Shown one piece after another: positions 7,415-14,900 of a stretch of 21,610 nucleotides of DNA (positions are counted from its first letter, which is position 1; each line of letters starts with the position of its first letter). The DNA comes from JAKACA01 sp050010115 (GTDB lineage Bacteria; Actinomycetota; Acidimicrobiia; Acidimicrobiales; Bog-793). The stretch is taken from contig JBEKLQ010000069.1 of assembly GCA_050010115.1 (NCBI GenBank), positions 1-21,610 of the forward strand. The letters run 5' to 3'. A program made the position numbers and the translations under genes. A model generated the notes under the pieces. The model was not told the origin of the DNA, did not search any database, and was given only the letters and a program-made list of their open reading frames with translations.

Positions 7415-8545
7415 GTGGCCAATCTCCCGAGCCAGAGCGAGCTCGACGGAGCCTTCAAGATCATCGAGGACCACTGCGACCGCATCTACACGTGGAACTA
7501 CGAGCGCTCGCGCCCGCAACTCGTGACCTTGTACAACAAGGCTGCCCAGTCCCAGTGGGCCAGCGTCACCGATCTGGACTGGTCGACCGAGGTCGACCCG
7601 GAGTCGCTGGTCAACCGAGACGCATCGAACCTCCAGCTCATGCGTGAGGCCACGAAGATCCCTGGCTCGCCCATCGCGACGTGGGGTGAGAAGGAGTTGC
7701 TCCAGCTCGGCCTCGAGATGTTCACCGCCATGCTGAGCCAGTTCATGCATGGCGAGCAGGGCGCCATGATGACGGCGGCGAAGATCGTGGAGACCGTGCC
7801 GTGGATCGACGCCAAGTACTACGCGGCGACCCAGACCATGGACGAGGCACGTCACACCGAGGTCTTCGCCCGCTACATCGAAGAGAAGGTGGGCGAGGCC
7901 TACCCGATGAACCCGAACCTCGAGGCGCAGATCACCGGCCTGCTCGAGGACAGCCGTTGGGACATCGCCTACCTCGGGATGCAGATCGTCATCGAGTCGC
8001 TCGCACTCGCCGCCTTCGGGGACATGGCGAGGCGGACGTCCGAGCCGTTGCTGAAAAAGCTCCTCCGCTACGTCATGGCCGACGAGGCACGCCACGTCGC
8101 CTTCGGCATCCTCTCGCTCGGTGAGTACTACCAGCACCTCTCGGATGCAGAGCTGAAGGAGCGCCAGGACTTCCTCCTCGAGCACACCGTCAACGCACGC
8201 GCCCGCTCGACCACCCCCGAGATCTGGGAGCGCATGGGCGTGTCAGCGGAAGCAATCATCCCCTTCATCGTGGAGGCGGCCGCCAAGGTGAAGTCGAGCC
8301 CGTTTGTCCAGTTCCAGAACGGCTTCTTCGCCAAGCTCGTACCGAACGTGCGGAAGCTCGGCCTGCTCGACGCCAACAACGGCTACCTGCGCGAGCGCTG
8401 GGGTGAGGCGGGGCTCCTCGAGTACGAATTCGCCGACGCCACGAGCGAGGACTACTCGAGCTACGACGCCGTGGCCGCCGACCGGGCGCTGTTACTCCGT
8501 AGCCGACCCCCGTCGCCCGCCGCCGGTCGCGTTAGGGGTTGTTGA
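7415..8545 (+). CDS. Ferritin-like di-iron protein, possibly an oxygenase
   Basis: A 376-residue, mostly helical soluble protein. It shows the complete ligand set of a carboxylate-bridged di-iron site: E114 (HGEQGAM), E144 and H147 (MDEARHTE), E194 (IVIESLAL), E224 and H227 (ADEARHVAFG). The two half-sites have equal spacing (Glu, 30 residues, ExxH), as in ferritin-like, ribonucleotide-reductase R2-like and AurF-type N-oxygenase families. The length and the tail after the four-helix bundle fit a di-iron oxygenase better than a storage ferritin. The last ~15 residues are Arg/Pro-rich and may reflect a drifted stop. The 3' end overlaps the convergent DUF6916-like gene by 14 bases. The neighbours give no substrate clue. 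Confidence 0.82.
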   Translation: MANLPSQSELDGAFKIIEDHCDRIYTWNYERSRPQLVTLYNKAAQSQWASVTDLDWSTEVDPESLVNRDASNLQLMREATKIPGSPIATWGEKELLQLGLEMFTAMLSQFMHGEQGAMMTAAKIVETVPWIDAKYYAATQTMDEARHTEVFARYIEEKVGEAYPMNPNLEAQITGLLEDSRWDIAYLGMQIVIESLALAAFGDMARRTSEPLLKKLLRYVMADEARHVAFGILSLGEYYQHLSDAELKERQDFLLEHTVNARARSTTPEIWERMGVSAEAIIPFIVEAAAKVKSSPFVQFQNGFFAKLVPNVRKLGLLDANNGYLRERWGEAGLLEYEFADATSEDYSSYDAVAADRALLLRSRPPSPAAGRVRGC

Positions 8546-8861
8546 ACACCGCCTCATAGGTCAGCCGCCCGTGCGCCGGGCCGACCGGCACGAGGAACAG
8601 TTCGATCTCGCCCATCACATCATGGCGAAGCTCGTGGATGCGCTGGCCGATCGGGCGCTCGAGCGGGCCGCTGAAGGTGAGGACGAAGCACGGCGACTCT
8701 TCACCGAGCTCGGGCGGCAGCGCCACCTCTTCGAGGACGATCTCGGCACCGGCCGCGTCGCCACCGGCGGATCCCTCGACATCGCCGGTCACGGTGAACG
8801 CCGAGCCGGTGTGGGGAAGGAAGCTCGATGCCCTCATCGGGGTGAAGTCGTCTCCGGTCAC
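8532..8861 (-). CDS. DUF6916-like small protein of the tail-collar module
   Basis: A 109-residue protein without signal peptide or membrane segment. It starts at GTG 8861, which overlaps the sulfotransferase stop (GTGA, 8861-8858), so the two should be translated together. The pattern is beta-rich: an early FLPHTGSAFTV, a central EIVLEEVALPP, CFVLTFSGP and the ending ELFLVPVGPAHGRLTYEAVFNNP. From memory this matches the DUF6916 family, small proteins often encoded beside tail-collar proteins; the match should be confirmed by profile search. Function is unknown. The phrase pattern F.L.F.GP followed by LFLVP.G...YEAVFN is the most recognisable part. The alternative ATG eight codons in (MRASSFLPHTG) is possible. 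Its 3' end overlaps the di-iron gene tail to tail. Confidence 0.65.
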   Translation of the reverse strand: MTGDDFTPMRASSFLPHTGSAFTVTGDVEGSAGGDAAGAEIVLEEVALPPELGEESPCFVLTFSGPLERPIGQRIHELRHDVMGEIELFLVPVGPAHGRLTYEAVFNNP

Positions 8862-9850
8862 GGGCCCGTTGTTATCACGAGTTGCGACCGGCGCCGACGT
8901 TCCAGACGCTCGAAGACGGGGCGGATCGACAAGGCGGCGGCACGGACGTCTTCGGTCGCCTGGCGCCGCTTCCGTTCGGTGTCGGGCTCGAACGCCGTGC
9001 CCGGCACTTTCGCGTCGAACTGACTCACCTCGATCATCGCCTCGTGCTCAGCGGCCGTGACGGTCACGCCGAAGTGGGTCAGCACGTCGTCGATGGCGCC
9101 CGGCAGCCGGCGGTACTCGACGAGCCGGCCACCGCGTTCGAGATGAGCGAGCACCGTCCCGGCGAGGTTGCCGAGTACGTGCGCCCGGTAGTTGGCAGCC
9201 GGCATCTCGAGCGCCTCCTCGACGCCGAGCCCGAGTCTTGCGAGATCCACGGTGCCCACCCGGAGGAACGTGCTCGTGTTCCGTTGCTGGGAGACGAGTA
9301 CCTCGAGCGGGTCTCGGTACAAGAAGATCCAAGGGACGCCGGGGAACGCGTGGAGGAATGTCGACAGGTCGAGGAGGTCGAGCGGGTCGACCTTGACGAA
9401 CAAGCGACCGGCCCGACCACCTCGGCCGCCACGGCGGCGTCCGAGCGCCGCGACAGCCGCACGCAACCACTCGATCCTCACGTCGTGCTCGACGCCCGCC
9501 AACGCGGCCGCGCGGACGATGTCGTCGACCACGGTCGGCTCGGAGAGCGTGGTGTGGCGACGAGAAGCGGCGAGCATCTGGGAGATCAAGGTGGAGCCGC
9601 ATCTCGAGAGGTGGAACAGCAAGCCTGACAACTCGAGCCCGTCGCTCTTCGCGGCGACGTCGAGAAGTGTCTCGACCGGAGTGGTCCGGAGGGCACCGGG
9701 CAGGCCTTGGTGGCGGTCGACCGTCTGCTGGAAGAACGGCTCGGCGAAGGGCGCGTCGCCGACGTGGCACCAGGTCACCGTCGCCGCGCCGTTCTGCGGC
9801 CAGAGGCGGATGGGTACGAAGCCTGCGAGATCGTGCGCGGCGGCGGTCAA
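8858..9850 (-). CDS. Sulfotransferase-family protein
   Basis: A protein of 330 residues if it starts at TTG 9850. I prefer this start because GGAG lies seven bases upstream, it overlaps the preceding stop as TTGA, and the next residues (FVPIRLWPQNG...W) look like a family N-terminus. A GTG at 9889 in the same frame is the alternative. The 5'-phosphosulfate loop is visible as FHLSRCGSTLISQML (S82-T87), and a likely 3'-phosphate motif as FLYRDPLEVLVSQQRN (~178), so it probably binds PAPS. FVKVDPLDLLDLSTFLHAFPGVPWIF lies between them. No signal or membrane segment is seen, so it should be cytosolic. Proteins of this subgroup are seen next to tail-collar genes; its acceptor is unknown, and sulfation of a collar partner or a surface glycan is only a guess. 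Confidence 0.8.
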   Translation of the reverse strand: MTAAAHDLAGFVPIRLWPQNGAATVTWCHVGDAPFAEPFFQQTVDRHQGLPGALRTTPVETLLDVAAKSDGLELSGLLFHLSRCGSTLISQMLAASRRHTTLSEPTVVDDIVRAAALAGVEHDVRIEWLRAAVAALGRRRGGRGGRAGRLFVKVDPLDLLDLSTFLHAFPGVPWIFLYRDPLEVLVSQQRNTSTFLRVGTVDLARLGLGVEEALEMPAANYRAHVLGNLAGTVLAHLERGGRLVEYRRLPGAIDDVLTHFGVTVTAAEHEAMIEVSQFDAKVPGTAFEPDTERKRRQATEDVRAAALSIRPVFERLERRRRSQLVITTGP

Positions 9851-9984
9851 GGATCCACTCCGCTGAGGTTGCTCAGCCCGGGATCGCACTCGAGCCGATA
9901 GTCGAGGGGAAGGGTCTCGGCGACTACGAACCCGAGGCGCTCGTACAACCGGAGGGCGTCGCGGTGAGTGGTGATCTCAGCCAT
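9847..9984 (-). pseudogene. C-terminal remnant of a GNAT acetyltransferase
   Basis: From ATG 9984 to TGA 9847 the frame encodes 45 residues. They contain DALRLYERLGFVVAETLPLDY, the last helix and strand of the GNAT fold (acetyl-CoA motif B, A..LYE+LGF). A complete GNAT protein needs about 100 more residues upstream, with the acetyl-CoA loop (Q/RxxGxG/A); none is present. The frame stays open upstream into the divergent collar gene, but that sequence is antisense shadow. The stop overlaps the sulfotransferase start (TTGA), which argues that a full GNAT gene once headed this operon. It could still be translated as a coupling leader. Confidence 0.6.
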
Positions 9985-9995
9985 GGAACCGACTC

Positions 9996-10025
9996 TTGCC
10001 TTTGTGAGTGTGTCTGCCCTAGTCT
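9996..10025 (+). promoter_or_regulatory. Putative promoter of the tail-collar operon
   Basis: TTGCCT (9996-10001) and TAGTCT (10020-10025) are separated by 18 bases, a workable -35/-10 pair for a housekeeping-type sigma factor. Transcription would begin near 10032, leaving a leader of about 45 bases before GTG 10076 that includes the strong ribosome site AAAGGGGGG (10061-10069). The prediction is based on two hexamers and spacing only. Confidence 0.35.
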
Positions 10026-10075
10026 GGCTCGGGCGGAGCGAGGTGAGTTCGCGCGGCGGCAAAGGGGGGTTGCAG

Positions 10076-10744
10076 GTGGCGTTCGACGACGTTCGCGTCG
10101 GTGGTGCGACGGCAGAGGCCGCCGCCCGGCCGAGGGGGCTTTCGAGGCGGCGGTTTCTCGGTGGAGTCGGTGCGACGGTGGCGGCTGCCGGGGTCGCCAG
10201 CTCTGCGTTCTCGTGGCTCGGGGCTACACCGGCGTTCGCCGCGGGCAGCCCTTTCGTCGGCGAGATCCGGATGTTCGGCGGCAACTTCGCCCCGGCAGGG
10301 TGGGGGTTCTGTGACGGGACGCTCTATGCGATCGCCGAATTCGAGACGCTGTTCAACCTGATCGGCACCACCTACGGCGGGGACGGGCAAAACACGTTCG
10401 CCGTGCCTGACCTGCGGGGCCGCATGCCGCTGCATCAGGGCTCCGCCTTCGTCATCGGCCAGAACGGGGGACAGGAGGTGGTGACGCTGACGACGAGCCA
10501 GATTCCGTCGCATTCCCACGTGGCGGTCGGCTCGTCCGCGACAGGAAGCACCGGATCGCCTCAGGGCGTAACCTGGGCGGTGCCCGCAAGCGGCAACGCC
10601 TACTCGGCGTCGAGTCCGGCTGCGGCGATGTCGTCGTCGGTGATCTCGGCCGTCGGTGGGGGCCAGCCTCACGACAACATGTCGCCGTTCCTTGCGATCT
10701 CGTTCATCATCTCGTTCTTTGGCATCTACCCCAGCCAGAGTTGA
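10076..10744 (+). CDS. Tail-collar domain protein 1, with Tat signal peptide
   Basis: A 222-residue protein. GTG 10076 is chosen because AAAGGGGGG lies six to seven bases upstream; in-frame starts further up (9968, 9983) lack a ribosome site and would overlap the promoter. The N-terminus is a clear twin-arginine signal: S23-R24-R25-R26-F27-L28, a hydrophobic stretch to about residue 50, and a cleavage site after AFA55. The mature part opens with EIRMF and the phage tail-collar signature (APAGWGFCDG at 72-81, GTTYGGDG at 97-104, FAVPDLRGRMPLHQG). It has a histidine-containing PSHSH segment and ends in the shared GGGQPHDNMSPFLAISF block. Tat signals mark proteins exported folded. It is first of three tandem paralogues. 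Function unknown; related proteins are annotated as microcystin-dependent or phage tail proteins by homology. Confidence 0.85.
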   Translation: MAFDDVRVGGATAEAAARPRGLSRRRFLGGVGATVAAAGVASSAFSWLGATPAFAAGSPFVGEIRMFGGNFAPAGWGFCDGTLYAIAEFETLFNLIGTTYGGDGQNTFAVPDLRGRMPLHQGSAFVIGQNGGQEVVTLTTSQIPSHSHVAVGSSATGSTGSPQGVTWAVPASGNAYSASSPAAAMSSSVISAVGGGQPHDNMSPFLAISFIISFFGIYPSQS

Positions 10745-10798
10745 GGAGCCAACCTGTGCCGATGACCGCGGGCTGTGCCCGAAAGCCGGGAGGTCGCC

Positions 10799-11299
10799 AT
10801 GGCGACTGAGCCATTCCTCGGCGAGATCCGGCTGTTCTCGTTCTCCTTCGCCCCCCGCGGTTGGGCACTGTGCAACGGCCAGTTGTTGCCGATCAACCAG
10901 AACCAGGCACTTTTCTCGATCCTCGGCACGACGTACGGGGGGAACGGCATCTCGACCTTTGCCCTCCCGAACATGCAGGGCAACGTCCCGATCCACGCCG
11001 GTAACGGCTTCATAGAAGGCCAGACAGGTGGCGAGGACAACCACACACTTGTCGCGGCCGAGATGCCCAGCCACACCCACGCGCCCGTCGGTGGGGGGCA
11101 GGCGACGAGCCCGAGCCCGAGCGGGAACCTCTGGGGTGTCAACGCCCAGAGCACGTATTCGACCGCAACGCCCAACGTTGCGATGAACCCTGCCAACATC
11201 GGGGCGAACGGCGGGAGCCAGCCTCACCCCAACCAGCCGCCGTATCTCGTGATCAGTTTCTGTATCGCCCTTACCGGCATCTTCCCTAGTAGGAACTGA
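10799..11299 (+). CDS. Tail-collar domain protein 2
   Basis: A 166-residue protein starting at ATG 10799, with GGGAGG four to five bases upstream; an in-frame start eight codons earlier lacks a site. It has no signal peptide: the collar domain begins at once with EPFLGEIRLF, then APRGWALCNGQ (18-28), GTTYGGNG (43-50) and FALPNMQGNVPIHAG. PSHTH and the terminal GGSQPHPNQPPYLVISF block match its two neighbours, so the three genes are tandem duplicates that have diverged. Unlike protein 1 it lacks any export signal, so it either stays in the cytoplasm or leaves with another protein. It starts 54 bases after gene 1 and ends one base before gene 3; co-transcription is very likely. Confidence 0.85.
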   Translation: MATEPFLGEIRLFSFSFAPRGWALCNGQLLPINQNQALFSILGTTYGGNGISTFALPNMQGNVPIHAGNGFIEGQTGGEDNHTLVAAEMPSHTHAPVGGGQATSPSPSGNLWGVNAQSTYSTATPNVAMNPANIGANGGSQPHPNQPPYLVISFCIALTGIFPSRN

Positions 11300-11300
11300 C

Positions 11301-11846
11301 GTGCCTAATCCTTTTGTCGCAGAGATCCGCATGTTCGCCGGCAACTTTGCCCCGACCGGATGGGCGCTCTGCAACGGGCAACTCATGCTGATCAGCCAGA
11401 ACACGGCACTGTTCTCTCTTCTCGGAACGACCTACGGAGGGGACGGTCGGACGAACTTCGCCCTCCCCGACCTCCAGGGCATGACGCCGATGTTCTGGGG
11501 TCAAGGTCCCGGGCTGACTTTGCGCGACATCGGTGACTCAGACGGGGAGACCAGCGTCACGCTGCTCGGGTCGCAGATGCCCAGTCACGGCCACGCGGCT
11601 TTTGGGCTGGCTGGGGCGGGGAACCAGTCGTCGCCTGCGGGCAACACCTGGGCCGAGCTCGGGCGAGCGACCGACCTGTATGCGGGCGGTGCCGCGGCAG
11701 CCACGATGAGCCCGCTGGCCACGTCGGTCGCCGGTGGCAACCAGCCGCACAACAACCTGCCGCCCTACCTGGTTGTCACGTTCATCATCGCCCTCCAGGG
11801 CATCTTCCCCCCGCGGTCCGGACCGCGTACGTTGCCCAAACTTTGA
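11301..11846 (+). CDS. Tail-collar domain protein 3
   Basis: A 181-residue protein. GTG 11301 follows the stop of collar gene 2 by one base, with AGGA upstream. The domain begins with PNPFVAEIRMF, then APTGWALCNGQ (17-27), GTTYGGDG and FALPDLQGMTPMFWGQG. It differs from its neighbours in a longer insert after that block (GPGLTLRDIGDSDGETSV), PSHGH in place of PSHSH/PSHTH, and a ~10-residue tail (SGPRTLPKL) after the shared GGNQPHNNLPPYLVVTF block. It has no signal peptide. Within the operon the three copies are clearly specialised rather than redundant, which fits a hetero-oligomer, though this is inferred. Confidence 0.85.
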   Translation: MPNPFVAEIRMFAGNFAPTGWALCNGQLMLISQNTALFSLLGTTYGGDGRTNFALPDLQGMTPMFWGQGPGLTLRDIGDSDGETSVTLLGSQMPSHGHAAFGLAGAGNQSSPAGNTWAELGRATDLYAGGAAAATMSPLATSVAGGNQPHNNLPPYLVVTFIIALQGIFPPRSGPRTLPKL

Positions 11847-11868
11847 CACCCAAGCATTGACAACAGTC

Positions 11869-11886
11869 CTCGCCACGCCCGGCGAG
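11869..11886 (+). repeat. Short GC-rich inverted repeat before the beta-helix protein gene
   Basis: CTCGCC-ACGCCC-GGCGAG gives a perfect six-base-pair stem with a six-base loop in the 84-base gap between collar gene 3 and the giant protein gene. There is no T-run after it, so it is not a typical terminator. It may be a processing, attenuation or mRNA-stability hairpin, or chance. Two TTGACA hexamers (11843-11848 and 11857-11862) lie just upstream, but neither has a good -10 at the right distance. Confidence 0.25.
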
Positions 11887-11930
11887 CGGAGACGACGTTC
11901 CGCCGTGCACGGAGCAGAAGGAGAGCCATC

Positions 11931-14900
11931 GTGAGCAGTTCCGGACGACACTCCCGCCATCGTTCCGTGCCCGTGCGGGCGCTCCGGGCGATGACGTCGG
12001 CCACCCTCGTCGCGGCGGCGGCGCTCGCAGCCGTGTCGCTCGCTCCGCGGGCGGCAAGTGCCTCCACGACGATCACGGTCAACACGGCGGCCGACTCCAA
12101 CGACGGCCCTTCAGCCTGCAACGGCGCCGACACGTGCAGCCTGTTCGACGCCATCACGGCGGCCGACAACGGCTCGAGCACGCAGAGCTCGCCGATCACG
12201 ATCGACGTCCCACCCGGCACCTACGTCATCCCAGCCTCCAACCCCTTGCCGTACCTCGACAGCGCTACGGCAGAGGCGATCGACATCACCGGGACTGGTT
12301 CAGACCCCTCCCAGACGGTCATCGACGGCGACGGCACCAACGGGTCGGGCACGTCGATCCTCCTCGACGGCCTCGCGGGGGACGAGTACAACACCTTCAC
12401 CAATGTCACCTTCGAAGACGGGTACTCCGACGGCAACGGTTTCGGCGGGGGGGCACTCAACTGGTCGCAGGCCTCGGCGGCGAACGTGCTCACCGTCGAT
12501 GACTGCGTGTTCAGCGACAACGTCAGCCAGAACGACGGCGGTGGTGCCATCCTCGACTTTGGTGGTACGGGCGCAAGCCTCACTGTCACCGGCAGCACCT
12601 TCGAGGGCAACTCTGCAGTCGGCATCACCGGCTCGACGGCCGCGGGCGGGGCGATCGACGCCAACGTCCCGATCCTGACCGTCTCCGACTCAACGTTCCA
12701 GGGCAATACGTCCGGCGTGTCGTCGCCGACGAACAGCTCGCCCTCGTCGCTGTCGGCACAGGGAGACGGTGGGGCCGTCATCACCGGGTGGAGCAGCCCC
12801 GGGCCCAGCTTCTCGATCACGGACTCGGACTTCTCGGGCAACGAGGCCTACGCCGGCTACGCGAGCGTGGACGGAAGCCTTCAGGCCGGCTCCGGAGGGG
12901 CCGTGTCGGATTTCTCCGGTCCGCTCACGGTGAGCGACTCTCGCCTCGCCGGCAACGTGGCCGTGAGCGCCGGCGACACCAGCCAAACCGAAGACCTCGC
13001 GTTCGTCGGAGGCGAGACCGAGGGCACTTACGGGTCCGCCGTAACGGCCGACGAAGACTGGTGGGGCGTGAACACAGGGCCGCAGGCGACGGCGTTCACG
13101 AGCGCCAGCAACGTCACGATGTCGGCGTCCAGCTGGCTGGAGCTCGAGGTCAACGCGGCATCCGACGATGTCCTCGAAAGCGGGACGACGTCGCTGCAAG
13201 CTGACCTCTTCGAGACCAACAACGCCGGGACGCTCAGCGGGCTCCCCGGCCTTCCCGGTTTCGTCGACGGAACGATCTTCTCGGCCGGCTTCGGGTCGCT
13301 CAGCGGTGAGAGCTCCGACTTCGTGAACGGGGACGCGAGCGCCACCTTCGACGCGCCAGGGTCGCCCGGCACGGCGACGATCGACACGACCCTCGACAGC
13401 CAGACGGTCAGCACGTCCATCACGGTCGGCGGTCCGCCCACGGTCACGCAGAATCCGAGCAGTGTCGAGGTGTGCTCCGGCTCGCTCGCGCAGTTCAACT
13501 CCGCCGCCAGCGGCTTCCCGGCACCGTCGGCACAGTGGCAGGTCAGCACGGACGGCGGCTCGACCTTCGGCCCGATCTCCGGCGCCACGAGTTCCGACTA
13601 CTCCTTCACAGCGTCCGACAGCGAGAACGGCTATCAGTACGACGTCGTGTACACGAACGCCTTCCCACCACCGGCTACCTCCGGCCCGGCCACTTTGACG
13701 GTTGATGACGCCCCTTTGGTGACTGCGAACCCCCTCTCGCAGACCGTTCAGACCGGCGACACCGTTACGTTCACGGCAGCGGCCAGTGGATCGCCGACGC
13801 CTACGGTGCAGTGGTACGTCGAGCCGAGCGGTTCGAGCACGTTCACGCCGATTTCGGGCGCGACGAGCACGACGTACAGCTTCACCGCCGGGCTCGGTGA
13901 CGATGGGAGCCAGTACGAGGCCGTGTTCTCCAACACCTGCGGCCCGGACGTGCCGACCTCGGCGGCGTCGCTGTCGGTGACCGGTCAGGCGCCAGGCATC
14001 TCGAGCGCCGACGGCACGACGTTCCTCGTCGGCCAGAGCAACTCGTTCACTGTGCAGACGAACGGTATCCCGACGCCGGCGATCACCGAGGTCGGCGCGC
14101 TCCCGAACGGCGTAAGCTTCTTGGACAACGGCGATGGCACCGCAACGCTGTCCGGCGACCCCGCGTCGGGAACCGGCGGCTCATACCCGATCACCATCAC
14201 GGCCACCAACGGTGTCAACCCTCCGGCGACTCAGGACTTCACCCTTGTCGTCCAGGAGTCGCCGCAGATCACGAGCGCCTCCACGACGACGTTCAGCGTC
14301 GGCCAATCCGGGTCTTTCGCGGTCCAGACGACCGGGTCGCCGACCCCGTCGATCTCCGAGAGCGGGACGCTCCCGACCGGCGTCACCTTCACCGACGACG
14401 GCGACGGCACCGCCACGATCGCCGGCACTCCGGCACCGCTCTCCGGGGGTAGCTACAGCTTCACGATCGACGCGGGCAACGGGGTGGGTTCCGACGCCAC
14501 GCAGACTTTCACACTTCTCGTCGACGAAGTGCCGTTGATCACCAGCCCGGAAGTCTCCGTCTTCGCAGACGGGCAGTCAGGTAGCTTCACGATCACGACA
14601 GCCGGTTTTCCGACTCCGGCGATCTCGGAGGCTGGAGCACTTCCGCTGGGAGTCACGTTCACCGACAACGGAAATGGAACGGCGACGATCTCCGCTCTTA
14701 CAAGCGTCTCACCACACCGGTTCCATCTGACCATCACGGCCACGGGCGATGCCGCCAGCGTGACCAAGCCATTCACGGTGGACGTCGTCGCCGATCAGCC
14801 AGATGAGACCCTCGAGGTGGGCTGCGCTGTGCGCTCACCAATCCATGACCTCCGGCTCGCCGTGGCCATCCTCGAGGCCGTTGGCGGTGGGACGATCAAC

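Noticed and set aside
7334..8185. N-terminal extension of the acyltransferase frame by ~280 residues on the minus strand
   Set aside because: It is antisense to the di-iron gene, whose motifs are unmistakable, and the extension has no family features; the acyltransferase-3 domain begins right after ATG 7333.
10019..11404. 461-residue minus-strand open frame
   Set aside because: Antisense to the collar trio; rich in Arg/His/Asp as expected of a complement of coding sequence, no domain signature.
10076..11846. Prophage or tail-like particle locus
   Set aside because: Tail-collar homology alone is not enough: no terminase, sheath, tube, baseplate, tape measure, lysis or integrase gene is present, and one protein has a Tat signal, which phage tail fibres lack.
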